The notes: generated from the sequence alone by a model not told the origin. Counted from the first letter of the stretch, positions 1 to 6,173 are shown. The stretch is DNA of 12,804 nt from Oscillospiraceae bacterium (GCA_902761265.1 CACWJV010000036.1:1-12804), one strand, 5' to 3'. Numbers and translations: made by a program.

Positions 1-1
1 C

Positions 2-1057
2 AACGGCACCACGGGCAACTACGGGCTGCTCGATCAGATCGCCGCGCTGCAGTGGGTGCACGACAATATTGCCTCCTTTGGCGGCGACCCGGACAAGATT
101 ACGATCGCCGGGGAATCGGCGGGTTCGTCTTCGGTCAACGCCGTGTGCGTGTCGCCGCTGGCCAAGGGGCTGTTCCGCTACGCGATTGCCGAAAGCAGCG
201 GCATCGCCGCCGTCAGGCCCTATCACACGTTCCGCACCATGCAGTCCGCGCTGAAAAGCGGCAAAGCTTTGCAGGAGGAATTCGGCGCGAACGATCTCGC
301 ATCTTTGCGCGCGATCCCGGCGGAACAGCTCGTCTATACGAAGCAAAACAACTCCGCCATGACCGTAGACGGCTACGCGATCACCGAGCAGCCGTATTTG
401 ACATACGAAAAAGGCAACAACAACGAAGAAGCGCTGATGAACGGCTTCAACGTCCACGAAGCGGACTTCTTCACGTTTATGCAAAAGGTCAACGCTGACA
501 ACTACGAAGAAGCGCTGCAGCCCGTGCTCGGCGATTGTGCAAAACAGGCGACAAAGCTCTATCCGCCGGAACCGGTTGACCCGGCGTACAAACTCGCCAT
601 TGTGGAACAGGGCGGCGACGCCAAGGGCGCGTTCAACAAAGTCTATTCCGCGGCATGGTTCTCCTACAGCCATTACGTCTGGTCAAACCTGTTGGCAAAG
701 CAAAAAACGCCCGTGTATCTCTATTACTTCACCAAGGACAACGGCTCGCTGGGCAATGCCCACGGCGGCGAAATGCCCTATGCCTACGGCAATCTCAAGG
801 CGCACGACTGGCTGTATGACGACAGCGACTACGCCCTCTCCGAACACATGATGGACTGCTGGGTGAACTTTGTACGATTCGGCGACCCGAACGGCGAAAA
901 CGCCGCGCCGACGGACACGACCTACGGGCATTGGGACGCCTTCAACGCCGCGCCGGAAAAGGTCTACGAATTCGGCGAACACATCGGGATGGTCGATATG
1001 CCCGATCTTGCGTTGTTCCGGCTGCTGGACACGTATCAGCATTCGCTGGAATCATAG
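2..1057 (+). CDS. Type B carboxylesterase, 5'-truncated by window edge
   Basis: This is a serine hydrolase of the carboxylesterase type B / cholinesterase-like alpha/beta-hydrolase family, which cleaves carboxylic esters; the natural substrate cannot be told. The frame is open from base 2 and encodes 351 residues to the stop at 1055-1057. Visible motifs, numbered from the window edge, are the nucleophile elbow GESAGS (Ser39, codon 116-118), the acid position NVHEADF (Glu153) and the histidine motif GNAHGGEMPY (His254). The family signature W..F.RFGDPNG lies near the C-terminus. Family members are usually about 500 residues, so roughly 150 N-terminal residues, including the oxyanion-hole glycines and any signal peptide, lie outside the window. 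The whole triad is present and there are no internal stops, so the gene looks intact. A hairpin terminator follows, so it ends its transcription unit. Confidence 0.93.
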   Translation, partial: NGTTGNYGLLDQIAALQWVHDNIASFGGDPDKITIAGESAGSSSVNAVCVSPLAKGLFRYAIAESSGIAAVRPYHTFRTMQSALKSGKALQEEFGANDLASLRAIPAEQLVYTKQNNSAMTVDGYAITEQPYLTYEKGNNNEEALMNGFNVHEADFFTFMQKVNADNYEEALQPVLGDCAKQATKLYPPEPVDPAYKLAIVEQGGDAKGAFNKVYSAAWFSYSHYVWSNLLAKQKTPVYLYYFTKDNGSLGNAHGGEMPYAYGNLKAHDWLYDDSDYALSEHMMDCWVNFVRFGDPNGENAAPTDTTYGHWDAFNAAPEKVYEFGEHIGMVDMPDLALFRLLDTYQHSLES

Positions 1058-1079
1058 GAAACGGATCATAAAGCACTTG

Positions 1080-1109
1080 CGGTCGCGGGAAACCACGCGG
1101 CCGTTTTTT
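1080..1109 (+). terminator. Rho-independent terminator after the carboxylesterase gene
   Basis: An 8-bp GC-rich stem (CGGTCGCG at 1080-1087 with CGCGGCCG at 1096-1103, one T-G wobble) is followed directly by six T residues at 1104-1109. It lies 22 bases past the esterase stop codon and points the same way. Confidence 0.85.
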
Positions 1110-1143
1110 ATGTTGCTGCAGCATGAAAAAGTGTAGCTGACTC

Positions 1144-1176
1144 AACTCCGCTACAACTCTGCTACAACTCCGCTAC
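1144..1176 (+). repeat. Three tandem 11-bp repeats (aactcYgctac)
   Basis: Three perfectly adjacent units occur at 1144-1154, 1155-1165 and 1166-1176: aactccgctac, aactctgctac, aactccgctac. An inverted copy of the 11-mer ctctgctacaa (1157-1167) lies at 1214-1224 (ttgtagcagag), so the tandem block and its inverse bracket a small terminator-like hairpin. Nothing here is coding. Blocks of gctac/gtagc repeats are something I recall near integrase-gene ends and attachment sites of Clostridia mobile elements, but no integrase is present, so a site or scar is only a possibility. Confidence 0.75.
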
Positions 1177-1186
1177 ACGCAAGAAC

Positions 1187-1206
1187 GCCCAAACGGTGGG
1201 CTTTTT
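1187..1206 (+). terminator. Small hairpin followed by T run
   Basis: GCCCA (1187-1191) pairs with TGGGC (1197-1201) around a 5-nt loop, followed by TTTTT at 1202-1206. The stem is short (5 bp). It sits between the tandem 11-bp repeats and their inverted copy. It may be a leftover terminator of a lost gene or a second terminator for the esterase transcript. Confidence 0.5.
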
Positions 1207-1375
1207 CGGGGTTTTGTAGCAGAGATTACTGTTTTTATTAAGAAAAAAGTATTCTGATCAATACATAGGGAAAAGTTGGGAAACGTCGTCTACATGTGTT
1301 TCGTCTACACTTGAAAACAAAACACAGCGCCCGTAGCGTCGAATCAGATGCTGCCGCAGGCAGCCACCAAAACAG

Positions 1376-1551
1376 CCGTCCCCTTTGGGGAAGGTGGCAG
1401 CCGACTGTGCGCGGAAGGTGAGGATGCGTTTTGCCGGAAGCGGTGCGCTTAAGCAGCGTTTCCACCTCATCCGCCGTCGCGCTTTTACGTGATCGGCATA
1501 ACGGCAAATTTGTTGCGCGACGGCACCTTCCCCGCCAGCGGGGAAGGCAAG
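1376..1551 (-). repeat. MITE-like interspersed element, copy 1 (reverse)
   Basis: Both ends are themselves hairpins: cccc-ttt-gggg at the left (about 1380-1390) and ccttcccc / ggggaagg around 1527-1547 at the right. The motifs ggggaaggtggca at the left and ccttgcc-type at the right stand in inverted relation. Read on the minus strand, the order is cttgccttcccc, a hairpin, ggggaaggtg, about 40 variable bases, gacggcggatgaggtgg, then a second hairpin. It aligns with copy 2 (1640-1730) over its first 95 bases or so. It has no coding potential, and no target-site duplication could be confirmed by eye. I recall such elements as frequent in gut Clostridia. Confidence 0.7.
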
Positions 1552-1639
1552 ACCTTTTGCATTTATGATTGCGCTTCGATGATACGTTGCACTGGATTTA
1601 TACATTTAAAAATCACATTATGGAAAAGCCCGAAGCTCC

Positions 1640-1730
1640 CTTGCCTTCCCCGCTGGCGGGGAAGGTGGCACGCGCCCACACGATTCGCGGTAAGGCGACA
1701 ACGTCCGATGCGCGTGACGGATGAGGTGGA
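1640..1730 (+). repeat. MITE-like interspersed element, copy 2 (half element, forward)
   Basis: The block begins cttgccttcccc, forms the hairpin ccttcccc-gctggc-ggggaagg and ends with gacggatgaggtgga at about 1715-1729. It matches the reverse complement of copy 1 closely at both ends, with a diverged middle of similar length. The second terminal hairpin is missing, so this is a partial or solo-end copy. Copies 1 and 2 face each other, which makes the interval an imperfect large inverted repeat. Confidence 0.7.
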
Positions 1731-1790
1731 AAACGTACGATTTGCCGATCGTGATCGGTGAAGCATGATGAACAAACGCAAAGCAGCATA

Positions 1791-1807
1791 GCGGCCCACG
1801 TGGCCGC
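1791..1807. repeat. GC-rich hairpin in repeat mosaic
   Basis: A perfect 6-bp stem GCGGCC (1791-1796) / GGCCGC (1802-1807) encloses the 5-nt loop CACGT. No T run follows on either strand, so it is unlikely to be a terminator. On the minus strand it reads like the tgtag-GC-rich hairpin repeats often seen between genes in Clostridia. A second small hairpin, CCGATC-GT-GATCGG, lies just upstream at 1745-1758. Confidence 0.5.
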
Positions 1808-1822
1808 CGCTACAATACTGAC

Positions 1823-1911
1823 GACTGTCGACTGTCGACTGAAATCTGTGCACTACGCACTGTGCACTGTGCACTATCCCTATGCCCTAGTCCCTAGGCC
1901 CTAATCCCTCA
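1823..1911 (+). repeat. Three abutting heptanucleotide repeat arrays
   Basis: Three different motifs all repeat with a 7-bp period. GACTGTC occurs at 1823 and 1830 plus a partial unit at 1837. TGTGCAC-type units lie at 1847, 1854 (TACGCAC), 1861 and 1868. CCCTA-type units start at 1877 (TCCCTAT), 1884 (GCCCTAG), 1891 (TCCCTAG), 1898 (GCCCTAA) and 1905 (TCCCTCA). Period 7 is not a multiple of 3 and there is no open frame with a ribosome site, so the array is non-coding. It resembles the short tandemly repeated heptamers described in cyanobacteria, though no relation is claimed. It stops about 30 bp before the promoter of the AI-2E gene. Confidence 0.85.
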
Positions 1912-1941
1912 CCCCCTTCTCCCCTTTTTTTCCAAAACCCA

Positions 1942-1970
1942 TTGCATAACCGTCCAAAAGCAGATATAAT
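1942..1970 (+). promoter_or_regulatory. Sigma-A promoter for the AI-2E / rpe unit
   Basis: A -35 TTGCAT (1942-1947), a 17-bp spacer and a perfect -10 TATAAT (1965-1970) lie 35 bases before the AI-2E start codon. A strong ribosome site GGAGGT (1995-2000) follows, 5 bases from the ATG. The recD2 promoter on the other strand has the same -35, spacer length and -10. Confidence 0.85.
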
Positions 1971-2005
1971 AGAGGATAGTATCAAAACGGCAACGGAGGT
2001 ATCTC

Positions 2006-3178
2006 ATGACAAAGCAAGGCCGAAAAGTACTCCTCTCCCTGGCGCTGACCGTGTTCGGCGTCTTTCTGCTGATCCATTACTGGACAAGCATCGCCGGTTG
2101 GATCGGCGAAATCTATAAAGCGGTTCTCCCCTGCCTGATCGGCGCGGTGATCGCCTATCTGATCAACATCCTGATGCGCTTTTACGAGCGGCACTACTTT
2201 GCAAAAAAGAATCCGCCCTTCGCCCAAAAGACGCGCACCGGCGTTTGTCTTTGCTGCGCGATTTTGACGATTTTGCTCGTGATCGCCGGCATCATCGTTT
2301 TGATTGTGCCGCAGCTTGTCAACTGCGTCAAGCTGATCGTCCAGCAGGCGCCCAAGGGCGTTGAGGCGCTGCTCAAAAACGATTTCGTGGTCAAATATTT
2401 GCCGGCCAACGTCTATGACTGGCTGGCCAACTGGCGCGAAAAGCTGACCGACACGGCGTTTTGGTCCGACATTGTGACGAAGGCCACCGCGTTTTTGAAA
2501 ACCGGCTTCGGCTCCGCCGGCAGCAAGATCACTTCGGCGCTGTCGTCCACCGCGTCCACCATCGGCTCGGTTGTGATCGGCATTGTGTTTGCCGTCTATT
2601 ATCTCGCCTGCCGCACGTCGATCCAACGCAACGTCCGGCGGCTGGCCGACAACTATTTGCGCACGGGCGTGCGCGAAAAGGTTTTCCACTACGCTTCCGT
2701 GTTCAACAACTGCTTCCATAAATATATTGTCGCGCAGTGTCTCGAAGCGCTGATTCTCGGCTCGCTTTGCCTTGTCGGCATGCTGATCCTCAAGCTCCCC
2801 TATGCGCCTATGATCAGCGCGATGGTCACGCTGATGGCGCTCATCCCGATCGTCGGCGCCACCATCTCCGCCGTGATCGGCACGGTGATGATCCTTGCGG
2901 TATCGCCGGTGCAGGCAATCATCTTCTTTTGTATGCTGATGGTCGTGCAGGTGATCGAGGGCAATCTCATCTTCCCGAAGGTCGTCGGCAAATCCGTTGG
3001 CGCGCCGGGACTGATCGTCTTTGCGGCCGTCACCGTCGGCGGCAGTCTGTTCGGCATTCCGGGCATGATGGTCAGCGTACCCGCAGCCACCGCCGTGTTC
3101 AACGAGCTGCGTGCGGATATGACAAAACGCGAAACCGAAAAAGCGGCCGAAGCCGCCGAAACCGAAACTGATAAATGA
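2006..3178 (+). CDS. AI-2E family transporter (YdiK/PerM type membrane protein)
   Basis: This is an integral membrane protein of the AI-2E (PF01594) superfamily, 390 residues, the usual size. The family takes its name from TqsA, linked to autoinducer-2 export; other members are Na+/H+ antiporters or have no known substrate, so the substrate here is open. Hydrophobic segments are near residues 8-26, 38-57, 79-105, 184-202, 243-263, 266-299 and 303-316, then 332-363. Family signatures are IPIVGATI (280-287) and the block Q315-IEGNLIFPKVVGKSVGAPGL. A soluble stretch at about 106-180 separates the two membrane halves, as in relatives. The C-terminus is a charged Glu/Ala/Lys tail. The start is fixed by GGAGGT 5 bases upstream. 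rpe begins 9 bases after its stop, so the two are cotranscribed. Confidence 0.92.
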   Translation: MTKQGRKVLLSLALTVFGVFLLIHYWTSIAGWIGEIYKAVLPCLIGAVIAYLINILMRFYERHYFAKKNPPFAQKTRTGVCLCCAILTILLVIAGIIVLIVPQLVNCVKLIVQQAPKGVEALLKNDFVVKYLPANVYDWLANWREKLTDTAFWSDIVTKATAFLKTGFGSAGSKITSALSSTASTIGSVVIGIVFAVYYLACRTSIQRNVRRLADNYLRTGVREKVFHYASVFNNCFHKYIVAQCLEALILGSLCLVGMLILKLPYAPMISAMVTLMALIPIVGATISAVIGTVMILAVSPVQAIIFFCMLMVVQVIEGNLIFPKVVGKSVGAPGLIVFAAVTVGGSLFGIPGMMVSVPAATAVFNELRADMTKRETEKAAEAAETETDK

Positions 3179-3187
3179 GGTGTTCCT

Positions 3188-3844
3188 ATGATTAAAATTT
3201 CCCCGTCCATCCTGTCTTGCGATTACGCAAAGATGGGTGAAGAGTTCGAACGGATGAAGCAGTGCGGCGCCGACTGGCTGCATATTGACGTCATGGACGG
3301 CCACTTTGTGCCGAACATCACACTCGGCGCGCCGCTGGTCAAATGTCTGCGCAAATGCAGCGATCTGGTGTTCGACGTACATCTGATGATCTCCGATCCG
3401 CAAACGTATATCCCCGACTTTGCCAAAGCCGGCGCGGACGTGATCACCTTCCATCTGGAATCCGACGGCGACCCCGAAAAAACGATCGCCCTGATCCGTT
3501 CGCTCGGCTGTGTGCCGGCCATCGCGCTCAAACCCGCCACCCCGGCGGAAAAAGTGTTCCCCTATCTCGACAAGCTCGGCATGGTGCTGGTCATGACAGT
3601 GGAGCCGGGTTTCGGCGGCCAAAGCTTCATGCACGACATGATGCCCAAAGTGGAAGCCGTTCGCAAGGAAGCCGACAGCCGCAGTCTTTCGCTCGACATC
3701 CAGGTTGACGGCGGCGTCAATTTGCAAACGGCAAAGACCTGCATCACGGCCGGCGCAAACGTGCTGGTGGCAGGCTCCGCGGTGTTCGGCTCCCCCGACC
3801 CGAAGGATACGATCTTAAAGCTGCGCACCGCCGCCGAGCGTTGA
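3188..3844 (+). CDS. rpe: Ribulose-phosphate 3-epimerase
   Basis: This enzyme interconverts D-ribulose 5-phosphate and D-xylulose 5-phosphate in the pentose phosphate pathway, in the cytoplasm. The 218-residue protein has the full TIM-barrel family pattern: SPSILSCDYA (5-14), HIDVMDGHFVPNITLG (32-47), FDVHLM (62-67), MTVEPGFGGQSF (136-147) and VDGGVN (173-178). The expected metal ligands are His32, Asp34, His65 and Asp174, with the two aspartates as the acid/base pair. The ribosome site GAGGTG overlaps the AI-2E stop codon, so the gene is the second of a two-gene operon. Its last 30 bases overlap the 3' end of convergent mecA. No terminator hairpin is visible after its stop. Length is normal and nothing is missing. 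Confidence 0.97.
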   Translation: MIKISPSILSCDYAKMGEEFERMKQCGADWLHIDVMDGHFVPNITLGAPLVKCLRKCSDLVFDVHLMISDPQTYIPDFAKAGADVITFHLESDGDPEKTIALIRSLGCVPAIALKPATPAEKVFPYLDKLGMVLVMTVEPGFGGQSFMHDMMPKVEAVRKEADSRSLSLDIQVDGGVNLQTAKTCITAGANVLVAGSAVFGSPDPKDTILKLRTAAER

Positions 3845-4354
3845 CAACGGCCGGGTGGCCAGCAGCACTGCGCTGCGTTCGCATACAACCGCCTTTGCCG
3901 CGTCCGACAGTACCGCCGGCTCCAGATATTCCCGAAACAAACGGTTTGTGGCGTCCGGGATTTCCGGCGTCAGCAGCAAAAAGCCCGCGTTCGTTTGCAG
4001 CAGTGTGACCAGAAGTGTGTCGCTTTTGGCGCCAAGCGTGCGCGCGAGGTCGACCAGCGCGTTGAAGGATGCGCAGAAAAAGCATTGGTTTTTCCGCGTC
4101 CGGCGTTTTTCGTAATCCGATAAAATCAGCAGACAGCCGCCGACCTTGTCTGGCAGCACGTCCACGTTGGAATACTGCCGCAGCCGGTAGGTGCATCCGC
4201 TTTCGTCCGACGCCGCCGAAAGAATCTGCTGCAGCATACGGCGTGTGTTATCGTCCGGTGCACCGAGCTGCTCCACCGTGAGCCGGAACGCACCCAGATC
4301 CGCCGCATCCAGTTCCACCAGAATCTGGTGGGTCGAAGCCAAATCAATCTTCAT
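3815..4354 (-). CDS. mecA: Adaptor protein MecA
   Basis: This is a MecA-family adaptor, which delivers target proteins (such as ComK in Bacillus subtilis) to the ClpCP protease; the targets here are unknown. The 179-residue protein shows both family halves. The N-terminal substrate-binding domain (1-80) has ILVELDAADLGAFRLTVEQL and the block RRMLQQILSAASDESG leading to DVLPDKVGGCLLILS. The C-terminal ClpC-binding domain (about 90-175) has FNALVDLARTLG, LLVTLLQTNAGFLLL, REYLEP and a final CERSAVLLATRPLSTL, which matches the family's EHGKVI end. It is shorter than B. subtilis MecA (218 aa), mainly through a short linker. The start at 4354 is chosen because GGGAGA lies 6 bases upstream and family members begin M-x-I; the in-frame ATG at 4372 is the alternative. 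The gene overlaps rpe tail to tail. Confidence 0.8.
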   Translation of the reverse strand: MKIDLASTHQILVELDAADLGAFRLTVEQLGAPDDNTRRMLQQILSAASDESGCTYRLRQYSNVDVLPDKVGGCLLILSDYEKRRTRKNQCFFCASFNALVDLARTLGAKSDTLLVTLLQTNAGFLLLTPEIPDATNRLFREYLEPAVLSDAAKAVVCERSAVLLATRPLSTLGGGAQL

Positions 4355-4360
4355 CGTCGT

Positions 4361-4366
4361 TCTCCC
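4361..4366 (-). promoter_or_regulatory. Ribosome binding site that sets the mecA start
   Basis: GGGAGA on the minus strand lies 6 bases before the ATG at 4354. It falls inside the longer open frame, just after the upstream in-frame ATG at 4372, and so favours the internal start. Confidence 0.6.
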
Positions 4367-4387
4367 GTCCATCCGTTTTCGGCTTTC

Positions 4388-4416
4388 ATTATACCGCGTG
4401 CGGCCTGTTCGGGCAA
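4388..4416 (-). promoter_or_regulatory. Sigma-A promoter for mecA
   Basis: On the minus strand TTGCCC (4411-4416), a 17-bp spacer and TATAAT (4388-4393) stand 33 bases before the mecA start codon at 4354. No comparably good promoter for the divergent gene at 4458 is visible on the plus strand; GATAAT at 4419 lacks a -35 partner. Confidence 0.8.
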
Positions 4417-4457
4417 TGGATAATTTTTGGAAACGGCTATGCAAAGAAAGGGCAAAG

Positions 4458-5678
4458 ATGAAAAAACCAAACAAAGTGATCGTCAGAAACAGCTATTATA
4501 CCTTTTCCCGGGAGTACCCTGCCGGGCAGCTCAGCACGTTCCGCAGCCACCGCCACCGCCGAAACGGCGCCCGGCGCGCAGGACGCGTGCTGCTGTTTGT
4601 GCTGTTGTTCTGCGTCGTTTTCGCCGCGTCCTTTTTCGCCGTGGATCTCGCGCTGAAAATCTCCGGCCGTCCGATTGAAGCACAAGCTCCATCCGCCGAC
4701 GCCGCAGAAAGCGGCGACGATCTGCCCACCCTTTTGACCGACGGGAGCGAGCTGCAGGCGCTGTGTCTCGAGCCGCAGACAATCCGCGACCGCGACAGTG
4801 TGAAGGCGAGCATCCGCCAATTGAAAAAGCGCAACTGCAACAGCGTGATTCTCGATTTCAAAACGCAGGACGGCCGGCTGCTGTATGCGTCGCTGCAACA
4901 GCCCGCGCTGCTGGCCGGCTGCAGTATGTTCAGTAACGAGACGGTGCGCAACGCCATCAAGCAGTATCAGAACGCATCCATCCATGTGTTTGCGCGCGTC
5001 TTTTGCTTTGAAGACCCGATGATCGCGTCGCTCGACCCGGCCTACGCCGTGACCTATATGAACACCCAGGTGCTTTGGCGCGACAAAAAAGAGGATGCCG
5101 GCGGCAAGCCCTGGCTCAATCCCTACAGCGCCGGCGCGCGCAAGTATTTGCTCGGTGTGCTCAAAGAGCTGTCCGCCTTCAACCTCGGCGGCGTGATTCT
5201 CGAATCGGTTTGTTTCCCGACGGGCGACAATCTGTCGAGCGCCTATTTTGCCGGCGAAAGCGGCGGCGCCAGCCGGAACGGTGTGCTCAGGCGGTTTCTC
5301 AATCAAGCGGCGGCGACCATACCGGACGGAAGGTTTTTGCTTGTCGGCGTTTCGGCGGACGAACAGCAGTACGGCAGCGACGAAAAATATGACGGCTTTT
5401 TGACAAGCGACAAAATCGACGGCGTGTATCTGCATACCAAGGGCCGTGTCGATCCGGCGGTGAAATATGCCGACTATCTGCAGCAGATCAACAACTATGT
5501 GCTGCTCGAAAGCAATCTGCCCGAGGGGCAGAAGCTGCTGCTGGAGGTGCCGCAGGAGGAATATTCCCGGGCCTATGTGCGCACACTGCGGCGCAACGGC
5601 TTTGTGCGTTTGGCGCTCACCGACACCGCCTATGCCGTACAGACGCCGACCGAAACGGAAAGCGAACCGGCCCACTAA
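4458..5678 (+). CDS. Membrane-anchored putative glycoside hydrolase (DUF4015-type)
   Basis: This 406-residue protein has a basic N-terminus (1-43, rich in Arg/His), one membrane helix (about 43-64) that would act as an uncleaved signal anchor, and an acidic low-complexity linker (about 68-90). A large extracytoplasmic domain (about 95-390) follows. The domain resembles the DUF4015 / PF13200 family of putative TIM-barrel glycoside hydrolases. Visible matches are SVILDFKTQDGRLLYAS, HVFARVFCFEDPMIA followed by the segment with WRDKK and LNPYSAGARKYLLGVLKEL, and GGVILESVCFP. The family's activity is not established and I cannot assign a substrate. The ATG at 4458 is chosen because AAAGGG lies 5 bases upstream and the anchor then sits near the N-terminus; the open frame extends upstream without a ribosome site, across the mecA promoter. 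It runs divergently from mecA and ends at a strong terminator. Confidence 0.75.
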   Translation: MKKPNKVIVRNSYYTFSREYPAGQLSTFRSHRHRRNGARRAGRVLLFVLLFCVVFAASFFAVDLALKISGRPIEAQAPSADAAESGDDLPTLLTDGSELQALCLEPQTIRDRDSVKASIRQLKKRNCNSVILDFKTQDGRLLYASLQQPALLAGCSMFSNETVRNAIKQYQNASIHVFARVFCFEDPMIASLDPAYAVTYMNTQVLWRDKKEDAGGKPWLNPYSAGARKYLLGVLKELSAFNLGGVILESVCFPTGDNLSSAYFAGESGGASRNGVLRRFLNQAAATIPDGRFLLVGVSADEQQYGSDEKYDGFLTSDKIDGVYLHTKGRVDPAVKYADYLQQINNYVLLESNLPEGQKLLLEVPQEEYSRAYVRTLRRNGFVRLALTDTAYAVQTPTETESEPAH

Positions 5679-5680
5679 AT

Positions 5681-5715
5681 AAAAAACGCACCGCCTGAAA
5701 GGGCGGTGTATTTTT
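5681..5715. terminator. Bidirectional Rho-independent terminator
   Basis: CACCGCC (5689-5695) pairs perfectly with GGCGGTG (5702-5708). On the plus strand TTTTT follows (5711-5715); on the minus strand the A run at 5681-5686 supplies six T residues. It can stop both the plus-strand DUF4015-type gene, whose stop is 3 bases away, and transcripts from the minus-strand zinc-ribbon gene ending at 5806. Confidence 0.88.
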
Positions 5716-5805
5716 CAAAGGGGATTTTTTAGGGGATCATGCTGAGGGGTAGTTGCGAAAAGGGGATGGTGCCTGGGTGCGGTTTCAGCCGCGGATCAAA
5801 AGATG

Positions 5806-6090
5806 TTATGCGTTCTGCTCTTCTTTCAGCTTTGCAAAGCATTCGCTGCAGAAAACAGCTCTGCCTTCGGTGGGCTGGAACGGAACCTTCGCTTCGCCGC
5901 CGCATCTTGCGCAGGTGGCGATGAACATCTCGCGTTCCGGCTTTGCCGCGTTCTTTCTTGCGTAACGACACTCTTTGCAGCGCTGCGGTTCATTTTGGAA
6001 CCCTTTTTCTGCATAGAATTCCTGTTCACCGGCGGTGAAAACGAATTCCTTGCCGCATTCTTTGCAAACCAATGTTTTGTCCTCGTACAT
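5806..6090 (-). CDS. Double zinc-ribbon protein
   Basis: A 94-residue protein with two four-cysteine zinc ribbons. The first uses Cys9-x2-Cys12 with Cys38-x2-Cys41; it carries the CKECGKEFVFTAGEQEFY pattern of the zf-trcl type (probable zinc-ribbon, PF13451). The second uses Cys60-x2-Cys63 with Cys81-x2-Cys84, with a middle (KVPFQPTEGRAVFCSEC) like the CxxC domain found in many small bacterial proteins. The function is unknown; nucleic-acid or protein binding is plausible but not shown. GAGGT lies 7 bases upstream of the ATG. It follows the SigH-like sigma gene after 83 bases on the same strand, with no clear terminator between, so the two may be cotranscribed. It may also have its own weak promoter near 6171-6176. 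Confidence 0.88.
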   Translation of the reverse strand: MYEDKTLVCKECGKEFVFTAGEQEFYAEKGFQNEPQRCKECRYARKNAAKPEREMFIATCARCGGEAKVPFQPTEGRAVFCSECFAKLKEEQNA

Positions 6091-6173
6091 GTTTTTTACC
6101 TCACTTGATTATTTTGCCCTCGCCGGGATTGCACCGACCCCTTCATTAGGCGCTCATAGCATTCAGGCATATT

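Larger units (their letters stand above)
1110..1941. other. Gene-free, repeat-rich intergenic region
   Basis: This stretch of about 830 bases has no frame with a plausible start, ribosome site and family match. The short frames within it run through the repeats. It holds the 11-bp tandem repeats, a small terminator, an AT-rich patch (1226-1285), a twice-occurring cgtctaca (1287 and 1302), the hairpin gctgcc-gca-ggcagc near 1350-1364, two hairpin-ended elements, the GC-rich hairpin and the heptamer arrays. It ends with a pyrimidine-rich stretch (1911-1931) just upstream of the AI-2E promoter. Confidence 0.8.

Noticed and set aside
1258..1874. Short open frames within the intergenic region (about 90-115 codons on both strands)
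   Set aside because: They run through hairpin elements and heptamer repeats, have no ribosome site, and translate to Arg/Pro/Trp-rich nonsense.
1823..1911. CRISPR array
   Set aside because: Units are 7 bp with no spacers, and there are no cas genes.
1982..3727. 581-codon open frame on the minus strand, opposite the AI-2E and rpe genes
   Set aside because: It is rich in His, Asp, Arg and Gln, has no family motif and no ribosome site, and mirrors two well-recognised genes; it is a product of GC-rich third positions.
4387..4424. Divergent plus-strand promoter for the DUF4015-type gene (GATAAT at 4419)
   Set aside because: No -35-like hexamer lies 16-19 bp upstream; it was left unassigned.
4437..5675. 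412-codon open frame on the minus strand opposite the DUF4015-type gene
   Set aside because: Shadow composition, no motifs, and the plus-strand gene has anchor, domain and terminator support.
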